A stretch of DNA of 64,000 nucleotides, taken from positions 1,674,001-1,738,000 of the forward strand of contig JAJQJQ010000027.1 in NCBI GenBank assembly GCA_028622995.1. Direction: 5' to 3'. The notes under the pieces are model-generated. The model searched no databases, was not told the DNA's origin, and saw only the letters and a list, made by a program, of their open reading frames with translations. A program made the translations under genes and the position numbers. Shown in pieces: positions 34,501 to 47,023 of this stretch (the first letter of the stretch is position 1; every line of letters starts with the position of its first letter). The DNA is from Panagrolaimus kolymaensis (Eukaryota; Nematoda; Chromadorea; Rhabditida; Panagrolaimidae).

Positions 34501-37500
34501 TCCCTCAAAAAAAGAAAGCGACTTCAAAGTGTTTTTTTGTGAGGTCAACCAACAACCATCACTTGATTTCCCATCATCAATTTCAAAACTCAACTCTGCA
34601 CCTCTTTAAAAACACAGCGTGTTGTTGCCTTTAAACCGTTTTTAACCTCAAAATAAAAATAAGACCCATCAATAAATAAAAATGCTAATGGTTAGGGTCT
34701 TTCTCTTCTTTTTTTTTAAACTTCTGGCCTTCAAAATAAAGTTGAGTCCCATTAAATTTTCTAACTCATGCTGTGATTATTTTTGGAAACAATGATAGAG
34801 ACACAAGAAAATATTTCTACAAATAAGTTTCCATTTGAAACTTTTATCACCTAATTAAAAAAAAATTTCTATCAAGTTCCATAAAGCAATTCAATACGAG
34901 ATCATAAAAAACTGAAGTAAAAAATTTTCTTTTTGAGACATAGCCTTGCAAAACTAATTTGACTGTGGGATTTTTTTAATATTCTTAAACAAATTTCAAT
35001 CTCTTAGAAAGAAAATAAGTATTTTTTAACTCACCCGTAGCTGTATAAAGATTATCATTATCCAAATAAAAAGTTGAATTATAATGTGGATCCAAGGGTG
35101 AAAGACCAGTGCCAGAAAATTCTCGAATAATTTCATGTGTTTGAGAATTTAATATTCTGCATTTAGGTTTAAAAGCATATGTGCCACAAATTAAAATATC
35201 ATTTGTTTTTTCATTGATTGAAAAAACTCGAATAAAATTATGACAATAATCATCAGCTTTATTCGATGTGGATGGAGAAGATTTTTGTCGTCATTCATCA
35301 GCTTTAGAAGTTTCAGTGGGCCAATAATATGTTGAAGTTTTAGTTATTTTTATTGAGGAATCAGTTTTGGTTATCGTCAAATTATACACGTGGTCACTGA
35401 AAAAATGGTGGATTTAGTTCAAAGCTCAAAGCCAGCATTTTTGGAAACATTAAATTTTAATTTTACAGCGGATATTATAACGATTTTTTGTTCTTTGGTT
35501 TAAAATTTTTATAATTCAAAATTGATAATTTTTAAATTAAAAAAAGCTGATTGAAGAAAAATTAAATATTTTTTTGTCCGAGTTTTCCAAAGAAAATTAG
35601 AAATAATAAAAAAGCTTGGTATCTTACCACGAAAAATCCCAGTACATTATAATGTGTTTTATGCTTTTAGCTTTTACTATTCATAAATTTTAATTTTAGA
35701 ATTTCGTTTTCTCTTCTTTAAAATTTTAATGTTTTAAAACTTCCGAAATGTATTTTATCTTTTATGCAAATCTTTTGTCCATAAAATTTAAATTCTTCGA
35801 TATTTTGTTTTTGATACTTTTTATTATTTTATTTATCTGTTGCAATATCGTTTATGACATTTTTATTTTAATACATAAATGCGCCACCATAAACAAAATT
35901 ACTTACGCTCCACCAACGATGAAATGATTTCCATAAACTTGGAGTAATCTCAAATAATCAAATTTTGTTTCATTACCAAATATTCCAATGGTTGAATCTG
36001 AAACAATAAAAAAAACGTTGCATATTTTTATATCAAATTTTATATTTCTCAAAATAAAATATTTTTATTATTGTTTATGGAACTCAAAAAATTTGCTTTC
36101 TTTCAATATTTTATTTTTATTGTTGATTGTTTTCACTTTAAAGGATTATGACACTCTTGGTCGCCGCCAAAAAATCTCGACTGCCAGAGAGTGGAGTGCC
36201 TCTTCCTTTTTCAGGATAAAAATCTTGCACATCGAATCAATTAAATAAATAAAAAAAATCATCAAATCAGTTCCGTCAAATCTTTTTTTATACCTTATTT
36301 AAAATTACGAATGAAATTACATAAAAATGAAAAGAAAAAAAAGAGTTTTATTTTTAGAGTTTTTTCAAGGTTTTTTGTTTATCGACGACGTTGTCGCATC
36401 TTCATCGGCTATTTTTTTTATTGTTGTTTTCGGAAGGAGACGGAAAGAAAAAAAGAGAGTAAAAAAGATGAGTATCAGTGTTGTTTAGAGACAAATATAA
36501 TTTTTTTTTTATGCTAATCCGTCAGGTCATGGTTGTTTGTTATTGAATAAGTTTTAAAAAAAAGTTTTAAAATTTAAGAGCAAATTCTTAAAAACCCAAT
36601 TGTCTTTTACCCTTGCAAAGAAAGATTTAAAAAAATTTTAAAAAATATTCATTTAAAAACTTTTTTTTTTGAATGCTTATATTTTTGTTATAAAAGTTTT
36701 AATGAAACTAAAACTTTTCTTTTTAAGACTTCCGGAAAAAGAAGGTCACATGATTCTAAATAAACTGCTTTCAAAAACAAAAATAATTGATAAGCATTTT
36801 TTTAAACATTAACTCTTACATCCTACACATTAACTTCAAAAGTAGAAACTTTTTTACACTGTCTCCTCCAAAAAAAATTTAATTGGGCGCCATCCAAATT
36901 TTTCTCTATTTTAAAATAATTGCGTGAACTTTTCCACCGTCCATTTTTACAAAACATTTTCTTTTCTTTCTTTTGTCTTTCTAGTTTTTTGCAGGGATTT
37001 GATTGCATTTTTGAAAACGTGTTACAAAAAAAAAGAATGGTGATTCACTTTTTTATTTTCACTTTCTCAATTTTATTTTTAATGATTTCATTTAACTTTT
37101 CTTTTCTCAATCATCATCTCATCTAAATCGGCTGAAATTTAGTCAGCATGATATCTTTTTTTTCTGGAACCTTTTAACGGATTTTTAAATGTAATAAAAA
37201 AATAAGTTTTATATTCCCTTTTTTGATTGGAAAAAGACGAATAAAATTTTTTGGGAATAAGAAGGCTATTAAAAAAAGTCTTTCAACAGCAGAAATTTTA
37301 TTTTTTTTAACTAAGACTTAATTGAAACCTTTTTGGTTGATGCAATTCAAAGTTGCTGTGATTATAAAAACTTCCACCAAAAAATATAAACAATCAAAGA
37401 ATCAAATTCTTGGGCAAAAGAATGAAGGAAAGTCTCAAAGCGAAAAAGTGAGAAGAAAAAATGTTTTACAAAAAAATCACAACGAATGCTTAACAAAAAC

Positions 37501-38624
37501 ATTTATTTTTTTGAGAAAAGAGTATTTGAGTTTTGATAAAAAATAAATAAAAATTCAATCCTTTTTGAAGCCTAATTTTTTAAAATTATTTTGTTTTAAA
37601 TTTCAAAATTATTGTCTTTTTTTTAAATTTATTTCCCTTGAATATTTTACAAGACAGCATAATTGCGCAACTTTCAGAGACACTTAAATTAAGTTTTTAT
37701 AAATGTTCATTTAAATAACTCTGATTTCCCTCTTTCTCATCTTCAATCGAAGAAAAAAAAACTTTCATTTACATTTCCTGTTTTCTTCTTCTTCCATTCT
37801 CTTAATACAATACAAAAATACAAATAGATCAAGGAAGGTAGGTGTGAAAATGAAGGACTTCCGAGTTTTATATTTGTATGTATTAAAATAAAAAAGAGGT
37901 ACTTGAAATTAATACTATTTTTCTCATCATCATTCAATTTGTTGAAGTGGACACTTATAAAAAAATGAATAAAAAATGAAAAAGAGTTGGATTAAAGCGA
38001 AAAGAAAAATTTGTCAACAATAAAGCAAATTATTATTATTTTTGCAAATGCAGCAATACAGATTTAATTGAAGGGATTTTTAAAGTTATGAAAATTAAAG
38101 TAAAAAAAAATATACAAGAAAAGTTCATTTTTTTAATTCGTTTTAAAAATAATATATCAGGGTTTATTTAGTTTTTTTGGGTTTGGTTAATCAAGCGGAA
38201 ATAACAGAATAAATTAGTCAGCAGCGAGTGTTTGAAAGTTTTTTAAGCGCATAAAAAACAAAATCAAAAAAAATCAGGTTAATAAAATTAAAGGAAAAAA
38301 ACAGCATCGATGATTAACAAAAAAAAAGTATTGTTAATTTGGATCCTAGTGATTTTTTTGGAGTAAAAATATGCAAATTTTTTGAGTCATAAAAAAGATT
38401 CAAAACTTCGAAAATGCGACAATTGTTTAATTTTGGAAGGAAGGAATAAAAAAATAAAAATAAAAAAACAAACCATTTCTTAAATCAAAATAATTAAGTA
38501 TTTCATTATTTGCTGCTGTTGTTGCACCTGATTTAAATAATATCCTTGATTTCACTTCATTTATAAAACAAAAGCCAAAAATAAAAAGAAATATAATAAA
38601 ATTATTAAAAATAAAAGGTTTCAT
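31537..38624 (-). CDS. transmembrane semaphorin, class-1 type (in-frame TGA in exon 3)
   Basis: Eight exons: 38624-38474, 35997-35907, 35396-35035, 34367-34225, 34159-33749, 33278-32749, 32639-32314 and 32111-31537; phases close to 863 codons. Order: signal peptide (MKPFIFNNFIIFLFIFGFCF), sema domain (VYNLTI, CHNFIRVF, VYFFFREKAVEAE, YYSRVARVCKNDKGG, KARLNCSLPGS), PSI domain at about 533-562 (RDPYCGW), a linker with several Cys, a TM helix at about 678-702 (FLIALAAMQFAIIIALIGCY) and a Ser/Thr/Pro-rich cytoplasmic tail. No Ig or thrombospondin repeats, as in C. elegans SMP-1/SMP-2. Semaphorins signal through plexins in axon guidance and epidermal morphogenesis. TGA at 35293-35291 (codon 116) replaces the cysteine expected ten residues after the conserved Trp. 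Intron 1 is about 2.5 kb. Confidence 0.85.
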
Positions 38625-41617
38625 ATTTTTTTCAGCTAATCCAAAAAAAATTTAAGCAGCAGCAACAACGATGAAATTAATGAAATATAAAAATTATAAT
38701 TCCATTTTAATAAAAGAAATAAAGTTAGTGCCAGAAAAATTAATATTTAAATAAAAAAATTTTATTTTTTAACCTAAAAAAGAGATGCATGTTTGAGTGT
38801 TTATGTTTTAAGACGATTTTCTCGATGAACGACTGGAAAGATAAGGAATCATAAAACAATAATCACGAGGTATAAATTTCCGCGATACACGTAAAACACT
38901 AAAAACACGAGAGAAAGAAAAAAAAGTTGTTGAAGCTAAAAAATAAAAGAAGACATCGTGGCACGAGAAAACAGAAAACAAATAAAATTGTATGATAAAA
39001 AAAGAAAAAGTATAAGAATTGAAGAATATGGGTTCTAATAGAAAAGTGTTTTTTTTTTTTGGAGCTTGCACGTGAGAACCATAGCCTTAGCAGTTTATGG
39101 TATGGGTAATAAAAGCTTTTATGATAAAAAAATAAACGTGAAATAATTACCAAAAATAAAAATAAAAATCCCGTAAAATGTTGGAAAAAAAATTCCTCAA
39201 AAAATTGAAATCGGGTAAATGGTAAAGAAAATAGATTAAAATAGCAGAAGCTTTTGGAAGAAAAAAAAACCTCACAAAAATAACCAATCGTCAAAAATAG
39301 AAAAGATTATTTTTAGAAATAACGTCAAAATTTTTTAATATTTTTTATTTGAAGCGGAAGAAAAAGCAACAAAATATTATGAGAGTAAAAAATCGTAGGC
39401 GGAGGACATAAAAGCGTCCTTCTAAAAAAAATTTAAGAAAAAAAACCAAAGATTCCCACGAAAAACGTCGTTGTTGTTATCACAAGAAACATGCTAATGA
39501 TTATCATAAGAATAACATAACAAAAAAAAAGAAGAAAGAAAAAAGGGTAGCAAGAAAATCAAAGAAGCTAATTTCCATGTTTCCATGAAAAAATTCCAGA
39601 AAGCATAGAAAAAAGAAATTCATCAATAAAAAAATTTATTATTTCTTTCAAATGAAGATTGAAAAAATTAAAACCAAATATTTTTTCATAAAATTGTAAA
39701 ATATTAAATATCTACGAAAATAACTTCCAAAAGAAGCTACCGATTGATTCTGAAGAAGAAGAAAAAACTGCAAACTCACGTTTAGAAAAGAAATAAAAAA
39801 CTTTTAACTCCAAAAAAAATAAACACCCTTTAAAAAAAATTAAACTCTTTTTTTAATTCCCCTTTTTTTTATTGTTGCTTTTTTTGGTCTTTTTTCTATT
39901 TTTGAATAATAAAAAATAAAGAACAGAAAAAAGATATGGGTTAAACATAGACAAAAAAAAAAGTAAGTAGATTCAGGCGGGAGGCAGAGGCGATGATCGA
40001 GTGCGGGAATATGATGCGCTCATCTCCTTTATTTCTCTCCCCTACCCTTCCCTCTTCTTCATTTTCTTGAAGATGCAAAGCGATCGCCTTCGATTTTTTT
40101 TCTTCTTCTTCTATTTTTGAGGAGAAATATACCTTTTCTTTTGATGATAAAATAAATATATGAATGATGAGAGATGATGGCGATGATGACCAAAAATCCG
40201 ATTATTGCGCGCACACGAAAGAAGAAAAAAAAGATATATTCTAAAAAATCGCGCAAATAGAACTCTTTTTCTTTTTTTGGAAGTTGAAGAAAAAAGAAAA
40301 AATGATCAGGAGGCGATAAAATTTGAAAAAAAAAATAGCCACCAGGAGGCAAGCAAGCAATATCGAAGGGAGAAAGAAAGAGAGAGACTAAGAAACAGCC
40401 GATAGACAAGAGTATATGCAAGAAAGGAGAGTATTAGAAGCAACTGAACGGAGAGAGATATTTGAAGCGGATAAAAATTTTAAAATAAAAAAATATCGAT
40501 GAACGACGCAACAAACAATCAACAACCTGTGGCGATGCTTGCTGCTGGTGAAAATGATAGTAGCGTGCGGGGTTTGGTTGAAGATCGTCGTTAGCACTTT
40601 TTTTTATTTCCCTTTGCTCTTTTTTGTTGCTGATGGTGGTGCAGTTTGATACAGAAGATATGAACTGTGCAGAATTACTTTCTTTCTCTCTTTGTCTACG
40701 ATCAGTCAATCTTTTTGGTTTTTAATTTAAAAAAATTGGATGAAGAAAGTTCAGTAGTTTCGAATTCGATTATAGTCCTCTCCGATCAGTATCCATTCAG
40801 TTCAAAAGAAAGAAAGAAAAAGTATCACCAGAGCTGCTCAAAAAAAATCACCATCTTCGCTGCAGCAGCCTGAAGAAAAACAAAAGAAGAATTTGAAACA
40901 AAACAAAAAGAGATGGGGTTGCGCGCATTTTTTTTTTTGTTCACTGTGGTTGTTGCGTTATTATTATTATTAAAGTAAATATAAAAGAAAAGAAAATGGA
41001 AAAAGTGAAAGGTGAAATGGATATGCGTAATCTTTTGTGAATGACGAGAAAGGTATTTATTTTGTTGTCTTTGTGTAAAGAAGATAAAAGAAGAGAAAAT
41101 GGGTTCGTATAAAAAAGAAGTCACTTTTGTCTCAAACTCGCAAAATTTAAACCTACTAAAAAAGGTAACACCCAAAAAATCAAAATAAATAAAAAGTCAA
41201 TATGCAAACAAACATAAATTTTTTTTGCTATTTTAAGGATTTATGTAAGACTAAAAAAATTAGTGTAATAACAACAATGACCTCCTCCTCCGGAAAAAAC
41301 TTAAATAAAGTAAGTTTTAAGCTTGAAATTTAGAAGAAGAAAAATTAAAAACTGTAAGCATTTAAGCCTTTTGTTTAACTTTTATTTTAATAAATGAAAT
41401 GAAAAAGTTTTTCATTTAACAAAAATAATTAGATTCAGTAAATTATTTTAACCTATAAATTATTGCAAAAACTTTCTTGTCGAGATTTCCTGGAATTTTG
41501 GATCCAAATAATTTTTTAAATTTTAATTAAAACAAAAAAATTTCCTTAATTTTTTTAGTCCCAAACCGAAAATAGTTTATGTACCTATGATTTATTTAAA
41601 ATAAATCCAATTTAATC
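38625..41617. other. long gene-free region 5' of the semaphorin
   Basis: About 3 kb without a supportable gene. The plus strand is strongly purine-biased (runs of AAAGAAGAAG), which gives spurious minus-strand frames rich in Phe, Ser and Leu. It likely contains the semaphorin promoter and 5' UTR. A short less AT-rich segment lies near 39960-40090. No splice-supported exon found. Confidence 0.5.
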
Positions 41618-42172
41618 CACGGCGGTATAGCTTCAATGAAAAAGTGAAGTTCAAATGGAAATGAAAAATTTGGTCGTTGGTGGTCGAATTGCCAAAAACC
41701 AAAGGAAAAGCTATTTTTTTAGTAAAAAATGTCTGTTTTTTTGCATATTTAATTATAATTCTCTACGGATATTCAGTTGAAAAATATTGAAACTCTCACA
41801 GAATATGTAATCGAATATTGCGGATAAGATCGTGAAGATAGATTTTCATAAAAAAATCAATGAGCCGAAATCCTAGCGTAAGAGTTTTGAGCATTTTGGT
41901 CATTTTTACGTTAGAAAAAGTGATTTTTTTTGGAACTTTTTCAGAAACAATTATGGCTAAATTCATTAAGTTGCTTTAATTTTATTCTGTGACATTGAAA
42001 ATCTATAATCTTATCTTGCCTACAAATTGGTGCAATCAGTTTTTCCGAAGACAATCTTTTTCCGAAAATCCTTACGTAAGAGTTTTTGGAATGCATGGAA
42101 ACATAGCTTCTGCTTTGAAAAAAAGCAAGAAATTGTGATATTTTTTATTTTTTTATTTATTTTTTAACCAAA
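41618..42172 (+). repeat. left terminal inverted repeat of the 5.4-kb transposon
   Basis: Inverted copy of 46490-47023. Includes the words CTTACGTAAGAG and CCTAGCGTAAGAG, a TTACG-containing motif repeated inside each arm that might bind the transposase (inference). It ends inward in AGCAAGAAATTGTGATATTT. Confidence 0.85.
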
Positions 42173-42307
42173 AGACAAAAGTTTCATAAAATATTTTATA
42201 TAAAAATAACAAAATTCGGCTGTAATATGTTAATTTATATCTTTTTAATCATGGGAATTATAAAAAAATTCAAAAACAGAAATTATGATAAAACTTTATC
42301 TTTGAAT

Positions 42308-45258
42308 TCAAAGAAATTGTGAATCAGCTAAGCCTCTGACTTCTTCATTTGGTAAACTTTCTTTTTCATCGAAGCATATATTCCTTTCCCAGCTCCAGCT
42401 CATTACCAACAAACATAATTTTTTCTCATCATGAGTGGCAATTCTTCTTAGCCATTGTTTTATTACAGAATGCATATGCTCGATTATCTGTTCAGAAAAA
42501 TAATTGAAAGTTCTCCAGCGGTCAACAAAAGGTGGAACATGTTTTAATAAAATATGAAATTTTTGTGTAACGCTAACTTGCGGTAACTTTGATTTCATGT
42601 GAACTTCTAAGTTGCGAATATTTTCTTTAAGCTCATTTATCTCATCATCACTTAAACGCCGAGCTACAGATTTATCTTGTATTTTCGATAACAAGATAAG
42701 TGCCTCACAACAAGAAACAATTCTTCCATTTTGATCGGCTTCTTCAATTCCAGCTAATCTTAATGATGTTAAAATACTTGAAGCATTTATAAGAATTCTT
42801 CTTGTATGCACACCATTGTATGCCTGATAATAAGGTTGTTTATAAGCGCGGAAACTTTCAAAAACTTTTTCAAGCTTTCTAACAAATACACTTTTTTCTT
42901 CAGAAGGCATATCTTTGTAAAATTCTTTTTCAATTTTTTCTTTAATTTCAATAATCTTCATGTTTCCATCAGTGACTTCATTTGAAATTGCAGCCAATAT
43001 TGCTTCTTTAGAAACTTCAGTTCCAATAAATTGTTTCTTTTTTTGAGCTCTTGCTGCTTCACCATTCATACCACAACAAATTGAATGATAAAATTTTTTG
43101 GTATCTTTACATTGAAAAATAGAAATTGTTTTTTTGACACCATGAGCGATTCTATCTGGCAATGGAAGGCCAGTAAGTTTTACAATGCAGTTGGAAGCAG
43201 CACAAGTGCCATCAATAGGGCCATTATTAGGATCATCATCAAGATAATCAAATTCGCTTTCAATGTCATATCTAATGGGGTGTTCTGCATTCACATTCTC
43301 AGAATAATTTTCCCATTCTCTCGTCAAATTTTGGATCTCATTTGAAGAATTTATTAATTTTTGAAGCTTTTCTTTTTCGTTTTTTGAAGCTTCACTTTCC
43401 TCGATAAGATCTTGTGAGATATCGTCTTCATATAAATTCACTGAGACATTTTCAAGTTCCAATGCAGGAGTATCTTCATTGTTTTGATTGAACTCCATTT
43501 TTCTTAATTCATTCGATATAACCTTAATAAGGTTGCCAACAATTCCCAAAAACTGGTGAAGACCAGGTGGAACAACATAATTGCATGGGACAAATGGGAA
43601 TATGGATTTGAAATCTTGACAAACATATTTATTAACGAATGTATAATTTCTCGAAGGATATAGCTCGGGCTTAAAAGCAGAAAAATTTTTTTCTGCTGGC
43701 TCGATACAAAAGATGCAGGGGTTTGTTGAATTGCCATATCGTAAACCTAATATCGATTTCAACAGTTTTAGGTCACCGGTCAGGAACCAAAAAACTTTAA
43801 TTAATAGGCCATTTATTTCAATATTATTTATTTCTCCCAGTTGCCTTGCAATATCTAAATTTGTATTTTTGTAAAAGAAAGAAGAATTTAAGTTATTTTA
43901 CCATTAAAAGCTGTTTTCAAATTATCACGATTCTCATCACCTTTAAAGATTCCCAATAAAAGAAATGCATCAGGAGAATGTCTCTTTTTGAGAGATCCAA
44001 AAGTAATACCGAAGATGGTATGGTCTCCACCCTTGTCCGCAACTAGACAAAGTTCAAGATCGCCATTTGGATTATCAGGAAAATAGTTATTGGATTTTTT
44101 TTGTAAATTGACGCGATTGATAATCGCGCTTTTAACATCAACAATTCGTGCGCCAATTATTCCACCCGCTTCAAAAGATTCGAAATCACAAGTTTTTATT
44201 ATTCTGAAATTGGGACAATATTTATTTTTTGTTTGTTTAGAAATGTTATTTACGTTTTCCGATATTTTATAATTTCAGCGCGTGGAGCAAACACATCGAA
44301 GCCAAGGGGAGATTTCAACAATTTTCTGAGGCGATCCATTCCTCGATCTGTTATTTTAACATCTCGTTGAAGCATCAACGTTCTTTTTTCGTCAAACTGA
44401 GGATGGCTTATTAATTGTGGGTAAGCATTTTTGAACATTTCAATAATTTCTTCTATTTCATAGCCATAAAATGATTCATTCATGATTCTTTTTAGTTTAT
44501 TTTGTGCTTCTTTTTTTCCATTTAGAGTAAGTTCTGAATACGGTTTTCGTGGGATATTTGGTGCCACAACCCGTCTTTCAAGTTTCTTATCCATGTTTAT
44601 TTTTTCTTTCATAAGCTTATCATGTTTTAATTTCGTTGTCGCAAGTTTTTGAGTAAGTTCATTGACTTGTTCTTCATATCGTTGCTTTTGGGATACATCT
44701 GATGTCAAAAGATCAATTTCTTTTTGCTTTGTATCTAACGCTATTCCAATATCATTGAGGGTTTTTTGAGAAGCTTCTATTTCCCTTTCAAGGGCAAAAG
44801 CTTGATGTGAAAAAAATTGCCATTGTTTTTCCAATTCGTCTTCCTTTTCTTTCAAAATTAATTTGAGGTCGCTAATCTCATTTTCCGAAGTTTCGAGTTT
44901 CTTTTCAAGTTCATGGATTTTATTTAATTCTTCGATTTTCACTAAAAATTAGAAATTCTCATGGGATGGACACAAACCGCATATCATACCTTCAAATTCC
45001 ATTTTTTCCGATTCTTCTTTTGCTTTTTTTTCTTGCTTTGCTTCTTGAGATAAAAGGTTTAACATTTTAGCTTCCTCTGCAGTTAAATCACGGGAACGGC
45101 GCTTAGTTTCTAAAAATGGCAATCTTTTTATCAGATATAAGTATAATTATTTCTTTACCATCGTAATTTTTTTGTTCTCGATCCCTCAAACTTCGTTTCC
45201 TTGGTTGGTCAGCATTTCGAAGAAAATCATCACCGCTAACAATTTTTGATGGTTGCAT
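42308..45258 (-). CDS. candidate DDE transposase of the 5.4-kb element
   Basis: Five exons: 45258-45159, 45109-44990, 44941-44254, 44203-43902 and 43854-42308; phases close to 918 aa. The N-terminal ~215 residues are charged and then coiled-coil. Three acidic motifs fit a catalytic triad: D359 in LVADKGGDHTIFG, D431 in FLTGDLKLLKSILG followed by CIFC (450-453), and E858 in NYFSEQIIEHMHSVIK. An insertion between D431 and E858 holds another Cys-containing segment (DGTCAASNC) and helical regions. The three motifs and CxxC resemble a transposase type widespread in nematodes, Hydra and insects, recalled without a name. Catalytic roles are inferred. The frame is intact. Confidence 0.75.
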
Positions 45259-45744
45259 TTAAAAATAAAATATACAAACTAACAAAGCAAAATGCAAAAT
45301 TTTGTAATAAAAAGTATTAAGGATATATTCTACAAAATAACAGCAAAAATGATGTACAAATGATACACACTTTTGAGCTATTTTGTTTTTCAAATTGACT
45401 TTCTTTTTTTTTTGGGACACATGGGTTGCCATTCTTTCAAAAAGCAAATACCAAGCCAAAAACATTTTATTCAATCAATATTAAAAAAACCGCGCGCCAA
45501 AAAAATCGTATTTTGTCTTCATTGTTTACATCTTTGATTGTAAATATGATGCGAACTTACAAGCGCGGGAAACATTTTCCTTTTTATATTTTTTGTTTAT
45601 TTTACTGATATTTATATATAACTGATTTACTTTGAGTTTTTTTTAATATTTATATTCCAAACATAATCGACTTATTAAATTGCGAATTTTTGATTGCTAA
45701 ACATTTTTTTATAATTTTTTGCACATAATTATATTTTTAGTAAA

Positions 45745-46372
45745 ATGGATGCTACCGAAAGTATTAGTAAATCAGATGGTGATTACAAAATGATTACTCT
45801 TTCATTTAATTATTGGAAAGAAAAATTAAGCCTTGAAGATAACACTTTTCAATTTAAAATTAAAAAGTGCAAAGATTGGAAGAAATTTATACAAGAAAAT
45901 ATTTTTAAAGTAAGCTTTTCTTTCTTCTTTATCAGTAAAAGTATATTTATTAATAATTCATATATTTTCATAATTGTTGAAACATTTAGATCGACAACGA
46001 TAATGAATTTGTTATTCCCAATAACCTCGATGCCTTGCTAGAATTAATAGAAGCAAAAAAACTTACCTTAAACAATCCTTTTATCCTTTGTGTAGTTATG
46101 CAAGAAAATGGAAAATCGCGGTTGAGTATTGAAAAGATTCTTTCTGCTTGCCTATATAAAAGCCCAGCATTGGTAATTTTTTAAAATAATTATTTAATCG
46201 ATTATTAAATTATATTTAGGTTGCTCCTATTTTTGTTGAAGTAAACAGGGATACTAATGTTATCAAAAAAGTAGGAATTAGCTCAAAAGAAAAGAATGGC
46301 ATCCTAGATTTTCTATTTAAAAATTCAATATTTGGTGTTGAAAAAAATGTTTCATTTTACTTTTTCGATTGA
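45745..46372 (+). CDS. accessory protein of the 5.4-kb transposon (166 aa)
   Basis: Three exons: 45745-45909, 45990-46172 and 46220-46372, each an exact multiple of three, totalling 166 aa. It begins MDATESISKSDGDYKMITLS and is a small alpha/beta-looking protein without signal peptide or TM helix. It is divergent from the transposase gene, the two starts being about 490 bp apart, so they share a promoter region. Family not recognised; a DNA-binding or regulatory partner would be a guess. All introns have GTA donors and TTTAG acceptors. Confidence 0.65.
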
Positions 46373-46489
46373 AATTTTGAATATTTTTTACATTAAATTG
46401 TTATTGATTTATTTTTTTATATACATATATTATAGAAAAGTGCACATAAAAATGGAAAAAAATGTTTTTATTATTTTAAATATGTATTT

Positions 46490-47023
46490 TGGTTAAAAAA
46501 TAAATAAAAAATATCACAATTTCTTGCTTTTTTTCAAAGCAGAAGCTATGTTTCCATGCATTCCAAAAACTCTTACGTAAGGATTTTCGGAAAAAGATTG
46601 TCTTCGGAAAAACTGATTGCACCAATTTGTAGGCAAGATAAGATTATAGATTTTCAATGTCACAGAATAAAATTAAAGCAACTTAATGAATTTAGCCATA
46701 ATTGTTTCTGAAAAAGTTCCAAAAAAAATCACTTTTTCTAACGTAAAAATGACCAAAATGCTCAAAACTCTTACGCTAGGATTTCGGCTCATTGATTTTT
46801 TTATGAAAATCTATCTTCACGATCTTATCCGCAATATTCGATTACATATTCTGTGAGAGTTTCAATATTTTTCAACTGAATATCCGTAGAGAATTATAAT
46901 TAAATATGCAAAAAAACAGACATTTTTTACTAAAAAAATAGCTTTTCCTTTGGTTTTTGGCAATTCGACCACCAACGACCAAATTTTTCATTTCCATTTG
47001 AACTTCACTTTTATACCGCCGTG
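46490..47023 (-). repeat. right terminal inverted repeat of the 5.4-kb transposon
   Basis: Mirror of 41618-42172, ending TATACCGCCGTG. It begins just after the 3' end of the accessory gene and may provide its polyadenylation region. It lacks the ~11-bp insertion seen near the left end. Confidence 0.85.

Larger units (their letters stand above)
41618..47023. mobile_element. 5.4-kb DNA transposon with >500-bp terminal inverted repeats
   Basis: The left arm 41618 to about 42172 and the right arm about 46490-47023 are near-perfect inverted copies, both ending CACGGCGGTATA. The left arm carries a small insertion of about 11 bp just inside the end. Between them lie two divergent genes with introns: a candidate transposase (minus) and a 166-aa protein (plus). 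A clear target-site duplication was not found; flanks read ATTTAATC and ATGTATTT. Superfamily is not assigned. Nearly identical arms and intact reading frames suggest a young, possibly active insertion. Confidence 0.85.

Noticed and set aside
38808..41175. Minus-strand frames rich in Phe, Ser and Leu
   Set aside because: They are the complement of purine-biased DNA (AAAGAAG runs); no domain, signal peptide plus exon chain, or splice-supported continuation was found.
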